Positions 12,741 through 23,937 of a stretch of DNA of 64,000 nucleotides are shown piece after piece. Position numbers and translations under genes: made by a program. The notes under the pieces were generated by a model. It was not told the DNA's origin and searched no databases. It saw only the letters and a program-made list of their open reading frames with translations. The DNA lies in NCBI GenBank assembly GCA_038496675.1, contig CM076671.1, positions 9,908,660 through 9,972,659 on the forward strand. The letters run 5' to 3'. The stretch is from Rachycentron canadum (Eukaryota > Chordata > Actinopteri > Carangiformes > Rachycentridae). Position 1 is the stretch's first letter. Every line of letters begins with the position of its first letter.

Positions 12741-15700
12741 CGCTGACTGCAGGGCTGTGTGGAATACTCTCTGGGGAAAACTATTCCCCACTGACTCCAA
12801 CATATGTTGTGACGAGACACACACGCACACACACCAGTGCGCAATCTACAGTACGAACATACACACACACAAGCAGATATCCTAATTGCTGCAGGAGTGT
12901 AAACTGGAGCTGATAATTTTACGGTCATAACAATCTCCCTCTTAAACAAATAAGTTCATACATGTGTGCACTCATACGCACACACGGAGAGACTTGTGGC
13001 CACTGCATGGCATGAAAGACATCTTTTTCAAACTCTAAACAGTCAACGGCAGATTCATATATTACATTAATAAAGGAGATACTGAAGGAGTTGAATAGAC
13101 TTAGAGTGTATTCATATACAGTAGCTGTTGTTATTCCTTTCTTGATAGCCATTTATGGTTCAGGGACAGCACAAATTGGCTGGCTTCTCATGAGTAAATA
13201 AGTGATTTTTCTACACAAGAATACATCTTTTAGAGATTTTATATCTTCCAAAGGTTCATTATTCTGAAGAAATGAATAGTCAAATAATGTAGGAAAATTT
13301 GAATACAAGGCAAGGTAAGCCTTTGATACGAGGTAGAGCTCTCTGAAAAGCGGTGGCTCTTGACGGATTATTTGGTAATTTCAGACCACTTTGTTGATAG
13401 AAACTATCCTTTCAAGGGATAACAAAGCAACGCCTTTGGCATATGAAAAATTATTCTCTTTAAGGGCAATCTGTGACCAAGTTTTCAGATGAAATGAATA
13501 AAAGAATAGAAGGTTATTTCTCTTGGCGAGATGCCAGTTTTCAAGTAGCACTCCTTGCTTACCAAAGCTCAATTTTAAAAGACTGTCTTTTATTTGTAAT
13601 TTGAATGGAGCTCAAATGAGTAGACGTCAACCAATCGATTTTAACCAAAGAACATGAATACCACTGATCACCAATCAGAATGATGAGGAAACTATGAAAA
13701 CACCTGGAACAAACAAAGAGACAATAATAAACATTAAAATCCAACCTTAGTTACACAGTTCATTTTTCGCTTAAGAAACACACAGAACAAACTAATTATT
13801 TTTAATGTGTATATGCTTGGTCTCATTCAGTGTCATCTTTTAATAACACAGATTTAATGGACTGGTATTTAGAAAAAGGCAACTCCATACATACGTAATA
13901 CCATTACTGACCAAATTAACCTTGAGTACATCTTAATTACATTTAGTTCCATTTGGTTGGTCATGCAATTTGCACTGCTCGGGATATTAGAAATGAGAGG
14001 GAATTGTTTTCTGGGTTTTTTTTTTTTTTTTTCAGTAAGTTTGCTTTCCACTTGAAACTGACATTATAAGGACTTCCCTTTAAACCATAAGTGTTTCTTT
14101 TATTGTCAGCAATATAAAGACTCAAACCAACACTGAATGTGCTCCAATGTTGTCCAAAAATCAGTTATTTTAGAATAACTGACCTTGAAAGTAGTTTTTT
14201 TTTTAACCACCGAGCAACTCTGAGGCCTGCTACAAAAACTATTGATGATTTAAAAAGTGTTACAACAGTCAAGTCAACAGGACAACAGTCAGCTTTAGAG
14301 ATCTAGGAAAACTGACTAAATAGGCAGAATAATAGACAATAATGATCCTATCTTAGGGGGGCGACTCCGGACGGGCTGCTGTGACCTCAAGGCGAGGGTC
14401 GTGCGACTGAAGGAGAGAGTGTTTGGTAGCCTGGTTAGCTTGTTTATAGCTTGTCTACACCAAGGGAGAAAGAGACCTGTAGCTAAAATCATATTTAATC
14501 AACCCTTCAAAATAAAATACATTTCAGTTCAGTCAATGCAAAAGTAAGGAAACGGCCCAATGCTGATAGACATCAAACATTGGTTTCAATAATCAATTCC
14601 TACTTTCTTCCTTCATTTCTCAAATGAAAACCATGTCAGTGATGGTGTCGGATCATGTCTCACTACTGGATATAGAGCCTTCATAAAATTGTTTAATGAT
14701 AAAGTCAAGCATCATAAACTAGCCCATGTGATTCTAGTGCATAGTTGCTATTACAATTGAAGCATCATTTAGCGCCGAAGCTGGCATTGGTTAAGATCAA
14801 CCAATAGGCTTGAGGCTGGAGTGGCGCACAGGAGAAGTCAGGTTGTATTTAGGGACAGAGTAATGTCCAGTTGCTTATTGGAGAAGATGGGATTTATCCT
14901 TTAAAGGTACTAAAATATGATGTTAACCTCTTTTTAATGTGATAAACTCCCTCTAAAGATTATCAGAGAAAACAGGAACATGCAGTATCAGTGGTTTTAT
15001 ACAGACACATCAATTTCTGCCTGACACTATCCCCTCTTTTGATTAAAATTCACTCCATGACAAGCTCTCAACTGCCACTCACCCAGTCATCTGTCAGTGT
15101 GATTCAGTACTATACAATATTATTCAAAAGCATACTTGAATCCTAATGAGAATCCCATTGACAAGTTATTGCTAGACCCACTGATGAACATCGATTGAAA
15201 AAGGGGTCCAGTTTGGAGTGGAGCCCCCTCGGTCTAAACCTGAGCTGGAACAACAGCGGGGGAGGACGCAGATTGTCTGAGGGCAGAAAGAACAGCCATC
15301 TGTATGAAGAGTGGATCAAAAATCCTCACTATGTGAGGACCAGGAGTTGATGAGATCAATGGTCTGTCCACCTGAATGTTTGAAGATTCAATACAGATGT
15401 TGGGCTCTTTGTTCTGTCCTTTCATCCCCTCCATTCAGGTGTGTTGTTTTTGCAGGAGGAAAAGGCTTTATTGCAATTTTCTTAATGCAAAAATACACAT
15501 TCGCCTTAATATCTTTGCAGGGTTGTACATCTAAGTTTGCATTTGTTTGTATGTGTGCAAACAGCTTGTTTATCTGCCGACAGGAACAGGGTGTGTCCTC
15601 ATACTTATGTCCCCTCCAACTCCAAGGCTGGCATGTAATAACGAAGACAGCACTTTCAATAACCTTGACAGACAGATTAAAAAGAGGATTCAATAGCTAC

Positions 15701-17489
15701 TCTTCCCCATGAGCACTCCATCACTGAGGCCGCTATCCTTCAACGCCGCTCCTCTCTCCCTTTATCGTCAGCTCCTGTCAGTCACTCAGTGGCTTGACAA
15801 AATGGCCTCTGCTACTCCTGGGGAGCGCTGCTGTGTTCTCGCTTATCCTCGGGTTGTGGGTTAGAGAGGTACAGCAACAGCAGGATGAGCCTTATTGTTG
15901 AGCTGAAGGGTTGGTGGTGTGGTGGTCACCAGGATAGCGCCCCACTGACCACACAGGGGGGGGTCTGGTGACGTTTCTATGAGGAGGTCACATTCGTGCA
16001 CATCTTGTCGTTCTCATGCAACCGCTCTCGTCTGTCTCGGTACTGTCCTTCCCTCATGTGGGTGGCCTTGTCAATCCCCATTACTACCTGCATTTCTATG
16101 GTTTCTAAACAACCCTGGCTAAAAGAGCCTCCGCCCATCCACCATCCCTTTCAGCCACGCAGCTCCTGAGCTTGTAGGCTTTAGATTCTCCCTCTCCCGA
16201 GTTTTCACAGCGGCTTTACTCGCAGCCTTTGAAAGTTCACAGCCTGGCTTGGAGGCACAGAGAGGAAAATCAAACTGCTCAAGGTGGGCTTGGCTCGCAG
16301 GTGAAACCCTCTGACATCCAAAAAGAGAGAGGGGGGGGGGATCCTGATGTGAATTTAGACACTTTGCCTGAAGACGTGGCAAAGAGCTGAGAGTCTTTCT
16401 CTCCAAGATTCACTCTCTAATTTGTTATTTCCTGGAATTATTGTGTCATTTTTGTCTAAATTTTGCTTTGCTCAAGGGGATGAGCTAAAAACGTGGATGG
16501 CAATTATTAGCAAGACTTAAACCTAATAGGAATACAGTGAGGAGGGAAAGTTGTCCAGAGGTTATATAGAAAACAGTATATCAACAATAGAGTAACTGAT
16601 ATATCAGCTAATTAATGGTTCCAACTGCTTCCTAATTGCTGTGCCCCTTGACCTACAGTTACCTCCTAGGAACTGGTTTCCGCCCCAAGGGCAATGGCGA
16701 TGCCTGTGCTCACGCAGACACTTAGACACACACACACACACGCACATATGCACGCACAGCAAGCTACCCCTGTGATCCCTGAATGTCAGGCTAAGGGCAT
16801 CCAGAGGCCAGCAGTCCTCCCAGCCTAGCATACCAGGAGTTGATAAAGAGCATGAAAACACACAGTGGGCAGTTTAGCCACTATAATCTTGGGGATTACA
16901 GGTCAAAACGATTCCAGACACAAGAAAAAAAAACAAAAAACAGTGTAGACACCCTTTACAGAGAATGAATTTAATGTGTGCTGCCACATACTTACATATT
17001 TCTTACAGAAGCTGCTCTTCATGTTTAAGTCAGAACAGAAAATATATCATATCGCTGCCCTTCATAATGTCCTCTACCTTTATATTAAAGCTGCACCAGT
17101 CAATGTTTGGATATTAATCTGTAACATGTAAAGTCCATCACTCTTTACTCTTAATTCTGCAGGTCCCTAACCTCTAAAATCAGAATGAATACTGGACTTA
17201 TGTTTGCTGGTTTGACTGTTACATGGTGATCATTTGCAAATGGTATGGTTGTAGCTCGTTGTGCCAAAAATACATATGCTATTGAATCAATTATGGCAGA
17301 AGTTAAGGTATTCACTAAATTGAAGGCTAAAAGCTAAAATAATGCAACTTCTCAGTAGCCAGCATAGTAGAATGTCATAAATTGAGTAGAAGCTGCAATA
17401 TTTACTTCTCTATAATAGTCCCAGCCTTCACAAGCCTTCATTTGTGGTGTACAGAAGGTTTATATGTTTGAATGTCAGGCCAAGCTCTG
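12741..17489. other. Intergenic: no gene seen
   Basis: Mostly unique AT-rich sequence. A short GC-rich patch at 14355-14410 and a T run at about 14016-14032 are the only compositional outliers. ORFs here do not resemble proteins. Confidence 0.55.
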
Positions 17490-17645
17490 GTCTTTATGCT
17501 AAGCTAGGTTAACCAGGCTGCTAGTATAGCGTACAGACAGGTGTTGATCTTCTCATCTAACTCTCAGCAAATAAGTAACATATTTATTTCAGTTCAACAT
17601 GGAAGGTATATAAATACCTTCCATGTTGAACTTTTCCTTGAAGTA
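17490..17645 (-). mobile_element. Fragment of a teleost repeat, end carrying a hairpin
   Basis: TTTATGCTAAGCTAGGTTAA, GATCTTCTCATCTAACTCTC and AGCAAATAAG, then TGTTGAACTTTTCCTTGAA, follow the order of a common fish repeat that I would read in the opposite direction, from AAGGAATANTTCAACAT onward. A second candidate end of the same family is at about 32060. The terminal part is interrupted by the inverted duplication listed separately. Confidence 0.5.
17591..17632. repeat. Perfect 19-bp inverted repeat, 4-nt loop
   Basis: AGTTCAACATGGAAGGTAT (17591-17609), loop ATAA, then its exact reverse complement (17614-17632). The right arm matches the terminal motif of the surrounding dispersed repeat, so the left arm is the added inverted copy. 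Confidence 0.95.
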
Positions 17646-17829
17646 ACTCCTGTTAATATACAATCATCATATACATATTAGCTCTAATGATTAAACATCA
17701 TTAGATTTATTACAGCAATATGCAATGCAGCAGAAAGACATCAAGTCATTTAGTGCAATGTTTAAGTTCCGTTTAAATTGAGGGGGAAAAGCACTTGGTT
17801 GATGAAATATAGATGTCTGCGTGTATTTT

Positions 17830-18060
17830 CAACCCCATTAGATATCCACTGACTGATTCTATTCTGCTGTTTATTAGAGCACTCATGGGATTCAATGCAT
17901 TAAACCATCCCTTCAAAACTTAATCTATCGCTTAATTAAAGTTGTCGAATATGAAAACAGAACCAACCTACTCAGAATTAACTTCAACCCTCCATTGTCC
18001 CTCCATCTAAGCTGCAGACACTTGTGAACCGACTAATGAAGATGTGTTAAGATACAGATT
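17830..18060. promoter_or_regulatory. Weak CNE-like block
   Basis: Unique sequence with TGTTTATTAGAGCACTCATG, AATCTATCGCTTAATTAAAG and CAGAATTAACTTC. It adjoins the Pro/His low-complexity tract. Confidence 0.28.
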
Positions 18061-18178
18061 CAGGTCCATTTGCATGCAATTACAGCACATTGCTTAAACG
18101 CCAGAGCTGTCAGCATCCATGCGTCCACATATCCCGCATCTGCAGTTCTCTGGAGAATTACGAACGACCCCCCACCCC

Positions 18179-18260
18179 CACTCACCCACCCACCCACCAC
18201 CGCCGCCACCGCCACCACCACCACTGCCACCACCACGCACGCACACACACACACACACAC
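18179..18260. repeat. CCA/CCG-rich tract running into CA repeat
   Basis: CCCA and CCACCG/CCACCA units (18179-18235) merge into an ACGC and CA tract (to 18260). Low complexity; it yields Pro/His-rich spurious ORFs. Confidence 0.95.
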
Positions 18261-18339
18261 TCTATCCCTCCTCCCATTTCACCAAAGTCATTGCACTGCC
18301 TCTGCAGTTTTGTGGCAAATGGCTGTAGTCCATTCAAAC

Positions 18340-18770
18340 GTGTGAAATTGTAATCATAGCTGTCTCTGGATGGGTGTAATTAATGTGCTCTATCACAGAG
18401 ATTTTGATGGCTAGTGTGGAGTATGTGGGGAGCCAAGCCAGCGAAGGACATCGGCTAAATGATGTGCTATTATATGGAGTGTTTGGTCATTTGTAATAGC
18501 ATGCAGTCTGGAATGCGTGATGAGCAAAGAGGATTGTCCTCCTGGTGCTATCATCATTGTGTTCATTAATTGCATTGTTGATGGTAGTTGGTAACACAGC
18601 AGGTTGGATGTGATGAGCGTTTATGTGACAGAAATAGCTCGCATTCTGGCAAATTTAGTTTTGCCCGGGATTGGGAGTCGTATTTGTTAAGAACGTTTTA
18701 TTCCACATCATCTCTCTGGGCGTCTCTGATTGATAGATTTTTACAACACAGTCATTAGTTGAATAGATTT
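18340..18770. promoter_or_regulatory. CNE-like block (candidate enhancer)
   Basis: About 430 bp of unique sequence without repeats or ORFs, containing GTGTAATTAATGTGC, TGTTCATTAATTGCATTGTT, CTATTATATGGAG, CATTTGTAATAGCATGC and CTGATTGATAGATT. The even composition and clustered homeobox/PBX-like cores resemble deeply conserved enhancers. Confidence 0.42.
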
Positions 18771-18840
18771 AAGAGGATGTTGTGTTTAACTGATGGTGTC
18801 AGTAAACAAGAGGCCAACTCGGAGATAAGAAGCAGCAGCA

Positions 18841-18863
18841 GAGAGAGAGAGAGAGAGAGAGAG
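18841..18863. repeat. GA dinucleotide repeat
   Basis: About 11 GA units preceded by AGCAGCAGCA. Confidence 0.95.
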
Positions 18864-19648
18864 CGAGTTGGGAGAAGACTGATAGGATAACATGCGTACA
18901 GCAGTGTTTCCCATCAGTCTGCATGTCGGACCCGTCTCCTCTTAGACAAATTAGGATTGGGGACGTGGGGTGGGCCTCCTGACGGCAGAATAAATACGTC
19001 TTCCCTTTGTGATGGATTTGCGGGGCTGAACATGACGAACAGACATTAGTGTCACGGGAGCCAAAGCAGGAAGAGAGAGGAAGGCAGAGGTGCATGTTTC
19101 TCTGTGTGTAGGTGCTGTTCTTCCTCTTCGGTTCATATTTTGGTAAACTGTGCACCAGGAAGTCGTGGGGTGACACGGTGATGAGTGACTCCTGCTGATT
19201 GGAGAGAGTAGAGCGTTTCCTGCAGAACACATCCCTCATTGTCAAGAAAGCAGTGGACATTTATGTTTATATTCTGTTATGTACTTACGATATCCGTCTG
19301 ACGACTTACATTAGTCCGAAGACAGTGGACGTTGGCTTCAGGGTTTGCATCCTGAAGTTCATGCATGATTGGATTCAGAAGCTCTTTGGTTAAAGGTTTG
19401 GAAAATATTGAACTGACAGTGTTTTGACAAGGAAAGGAATGTATGATAACTCTTCTGCTGTATATGATGAGCATAGCAATAAAAGCCTGAGGTTTCTCTT
19501 CCACTGAAACACTACAGGGCTTTTAATTTGAAATAATGATCGAGTAGCTTGTTTTTTTTTTTTTAAACCAGAAGAAAACATATTTGCAGGAGAAGGTGGA
19601 GTACACACTGTTAGTCACACAGTAGTCAAGACCTAATTTATACTCGGC

Positions 19649-19690
19649 TTTATGGTCTATTTTCCTCCAAATGGGACCATCAATTAAAAC
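19649..19690 (+). mobile_element. Short fragment of the copy A/B dispersed repeat
   Basis: TTTATGGTCTATTTTCCTCC followed by AAATGGGACCAT matches the internal segment of the repeats at 44.8 and 47.3 kb. A TG microsatellite follows at once. Confidence 0.5.
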
Positions 19691-19691
19691 A

Positions 19692-19717
19692 GTGTGTGTG
19701 TGTGTGTGTGTGTGTGT
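19692..19717. repeat. TG microsatellite
   Basis: 13 GT units next to a fragment of the dispersed repeat. Confidence 0.95.
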
Positions 19718-20437
19718 AAATGGGCAGTGGAAAGTTAACAAAGGAGTTATTTTGAGAGTAATGAAAGTAAAGTTTTTGGGGGTGTGGTGTCTTTCCTTCA
19801 GCCATGTGTCAGCAATCGCCTTCAGTTATTAATTTCCTACATTTCCCAGAATGCCTTTCACAGAAAATGGCTGTGAACAGACGTGCAGAGAGCGACAGCA
19901 TTAGTGAGGAAGACTGCAGCGGCAGAGCGAGACGTCCTCTGGTCCAGCTCAAGTGAGAGTCGAGCCCTGGGTGTGTGTTGCATGCTGGATCTCAGAGTCT
20001 CTGCTCGGAGGAGACATTTCATCACTGCCTCCTCCTTCATGTGTTTCTCACAGTGCAATTGTTGAATGTTGCTGCAAAATGATGGAAGAGGCCATTAATC
20101 TTTGAATCTGAAGGACTGGCACCCAAACCTGACATTTACTGTTGACGTTAAGATGGATGCAAAATAAAAAGGAAAAAAGCAAACCTCATAGCTGTGCTGG
20201 AAAAACCTCAAAGTGAAACTTTCTACAGTTGGTAAGATAAAATACAAACATGTGTAACAGCTGACCACACATCTTCAGTTTACACATCACATGCAAAGCT
20301 CTTTGTTAGCATAGCATCGACCTGTAGCAGCGGAGGAAGCAACACTCACACCCACACTTACGTAAAAGTACCAACGTAAAAATACTGCGTCCAGCGTTAG
20401 CTAGCAAGTTAGCAAGTTAGCTCTGAACGTAACGGAG

Positions 20438-20732
20438 CTGTGGTTTCCAACCTGTGGGGCTGGGGTCCAGTGGTGGGCCACAAAGGTGTTGGAAATGGAC
20501 CAACAAATACTTAAATAGTCTGATTTTGGTGAAAGAGAGGGATTTATATTTTTTAAAAATGAAAATGCTTTTAAATATTTTAAAATGAAACAATCTTATT
20601 TGTTTTTTGTAGCTGGTGAGAAACAGGAATTAAAGGGAAAGAAGACAAAACAGATGATGGATCAACAAATGCAGCAAACAATTTTGAGCTTCACTCGTGG
20701 GCCACGAGTTGGAAAACGTGGGAAACCACTGG
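20438..20732. mobile_element. Possible hAT-like non-autonomous element
   Basis: The left end CTGTGGTTTCCAACCTGTGG and the reverse complement of the right end, CCAGTGGTTTCCCACGTTTT, resemble the CAGTGGTTCCCAACC-type termini of hAT elements. About 290 bp, non-coding. I found no clean 8-bp target duplication, so this is tentative. Confidence 0.35.
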
Positions 20733-20753
20733 ATTAAACCACTGGTTTCCCAC
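20718..20753. repeat. 15-bp inverted repeat with one mismatch
   Basis: GTGGGAAACCACTGG (20718-20732) and CCACTGGTTTCCCAC (20739-20753) pair with one mismatch across a 6-nt spacer. It coincides with the right end of the possible hAT-like element, so two facing element termini are one explanation. Confidence 0.8.
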
Positions 20754-23700
20754 CTTTTACAAAAATCTAGTGTCTCGTTCAGGTCCTTTTTTGATGTCTC
20801 TAAGTTGTTAGCATTTTCCACCAAAGACAAATTTCCTCTCCAAACTTCTCACATGGTTTCATTTAAATAACTGTTTGAAGCCCAATGAGGTGAAATGATC
20901 CAATATTTCACCAAAAAACAAAGATTAGAGAAATGTCAGGAACATTAGCAGAACTCTGGGCTGAACTAGGAGGTTACGTTTGAGACCATTTAAAGGAGAA
21001 ACAAAGGCAGAGTTAAACAAACTCTTTCCTCTCAGTTCTCACTTTGGCACTAACAAGTGACACGTATGGCAAAGGCAATTAGGATACCTGATCTCAATTC
21101 TGCTAATAAAGACGGTCTCCAGAAGGTATTTAGACTTCAGTGGGATTAGGGAGATCTTTGTCATGTAGATCTCTGGAATGCCCCTGGCTTCGGAGATAAA
21201 ATGAAGATGAATCCTTAGTAGAGGAAGAAGAATAAAACAGAGGGATGGGAGTGGAGGACACAGAGCTCTCAGCTAATGACAGGGCTACTCTGCATCACTG
21301 CACTGACTAATGAGCACTCCAACAAGGGTGAGCTTAAAGACCAGTGCATGTGTGTGCGGCTGGCGTGCATGCACATGTGTGGAAATGGTGTGGTGGGACG
21401 TACAAGGCATATATACTATGTGTACATGCATGAGCAGGGGTGTGTGTTCGTGTGGTGGTAAAAGAGGAAACGAAGGGAAGGGGAATGAAGGAAGAAAAAC
21501 AAGAGAAGGAGGGAGGGAGTGTATCTTTTCTCGAGATCCACGGTGCGTGACAATGGAGGAAGCGCTTAATAATTCACATGATATTGATTTAGTTACCTGA
21601 CTTCCTTCTTCACTCCCACGCCCCGGGAGAAAATGCCCACCTGTAGGTTCTCGCTTCCCTCAGCAATGTTAAACACACACACAATGTAAATACAGACAAA
21701 GAGGCAGCGATCAGATTGATGACCTCAGACAAATATCAGGACTAAGATGAGCAAGAAAAGTGGTTCATTACAATAATTCTATGTACCATGGTAGAAATCA
21801 TCTAATAATAATCATTTAGTGATATTTTTGGGTGTGATAGTTAAATAGCATGTCGATGTAAAGCAAACCAGCCTGATCATATTGTCCCATCTCAACTACT
21901 TTAAACTCTCCTCTGGTTAAATATTCATTCAACTCTTCTTCATCCTGTGTAATAATTCAAATGCAGTTGAATTTGTTGGCCCTTTCCCTCACATCCGGCT
22001 ACAGTTTAAGGAGGAATTAAAAAGGTATCATTTGCCTCAAGTATTAAGAGCTCTTAATTTCATCCCGCCCTTGATTGCACAGGAAGAGATCAAGGAAGAT
22101 TTATATATTTATTTATTTATTTGACTTAGAAAGAGTTTTTTACCCCCCCCCCCCCCAGTTTCTTACATGTAAGAGAAATGAGGCAGGCTCGTTGATTCCA
22201 GTGACGCAGATTGTCTTTGCTGATCTTTATCACCACCCTGAGGGCATGCTGGGTAAGACCTCGTCCTTGTTAGAAAAAGACCTGGTCCTCACGAACCAGA
22301 TCATTCCACGTAGATGTGGCGTTACTGGGGAATGGCCGGAATTTATGGTGGGTAAACACAACACAACGCATGTTTGAAATGCTGCACGCTGAAGGGCTGT
22401 CAATGCTCTTTAGGAGTAAATAACAAACATATATACAAGTTATGTAAAGCTGCATTGTTCTTGATTTGAAGAGGAGTTAATACCACATTACTGGACTAAT
22501 AATCTATATTTATATTTTAAAAAGAAATAAATATCTTTTTAGCAATTTTTCGTAGAAAAGTAATAAAAAGTCAAAATCATCAGTTAAGAGAAGAATTATT
22601 AGATTAATAGTCCATTTTTTTTCAATTACATAGTGTCACAAATTTCCCTGAAGGCGCTTTACAAACAGATTTTTATTCAGTTTGTTAATATTGTAACAAC
22701 ACAGCAGAAAATAAAGTTATGTAATTATTTAATTGATGAACTTTGATGCTGGAGAAGCTGGAAAATGTAATAACAATTTCTATAAACGTCATAAAATTGA
22801 TAATAATGGTTGGGATGGAAATGGAGCAAAACTTGTAATGAAACAGCCTGAACAAAATGCAAATAATAGAAAGTTATACCATTATTTACTCAGTATTTCT
22901 AGGAGGACATTTTTTGTGCAGAAATGTTATTCCAAGCAGAATATTTTTATTATTTATCCAGTGGATCTTATCTTTCACTGTGCAGAATGACATTTGTGAT
23001 GTTTATGAATTTAACATGTAGACATACCAGCAGGATTTATGACATTATAACTCGTTTGAAGCAAATAATAATGCACGTTAATGATGCAAGTGTGTAAATG
23101 ACAAAAGTGAAATGTGGGAACTTGATGCCTCCAGCGCACAAACACAAAAAATTCAGCTTTCAGTGAAGTAGGAAATTGTTAAACTCAGAAATAAACAATA
23201 TTTTCATATTCAAGGATTCCAGCATTGACAGGGAGGAAGGAGTCGCTGTATTTTTGCGCATTTGTAAGTAGTTTATTTATCTTATTTGCATAAGAAACTA
23301 TAAATAAAAATATGTATATACATTTTAAAAACTATATGTTAGAAAATATGAATTAAAATGTATAAAAACATTTTAAATAGTTTATTTAAAGCACATTACT
23401 TTTTTATTACTATTTTATAGGTAAAAATGCTGAATGTCATGTTGAAATGTGAAATTGTATTAAAATATTATATCACATTTTTTTTTAAGCCTTGATAGAA
23501 ACGTGATCATTGATAACTGAAGGATTGTGGTCAGTGGAGTGTGTCTGGGATCAGTTTAGCTCTGGTCCTGTCATCTGTGCGATGGGGCTGCCCTCTGCTG
23601 GCTCTGAATGCAATGAACCTTTTCTTCTTCTCAACTTATATTTTATTTCAACCTGATTTGTATGTCTCTTTTTAGCGTCTTCCTTTATGCTATTGATGAT

Positions 23701-23903
23701 GACCTTTAACCTTCGTCAGCCACTGTATGATGTGCAGTGTTTTAGCCTCTCACTGTGAAATTGTTGAGTGTAGATGGAGTATTTGATGCAGAAAGAGTTG
23801 AGACATGTATCAGTGTTGTGCTAATATTAGACAGTTTTTTTTTTGTCATCTTGCACAAAACAGCCTTTTTCCTTTCTTCTATTTCTGCTTTTATGATCAA
23901 AAT

Positions 23904-23906
<3 letters not shown>

Positions 23907-23934
<28 letters not shown>
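23907..23934. repeat. T28 homopolymer
   Basis: An uninterrupted run of about 28 T. The length may be approximate in the assembly. Confidence 0.95.

Positions 23935-23937
<3 letters not shown>

Noticed and set aside
18799..19260. 153-codon minus-strand ORF
   Set aside because: Includes a Leu-Ser run from the GA repeat and resembles no protein.
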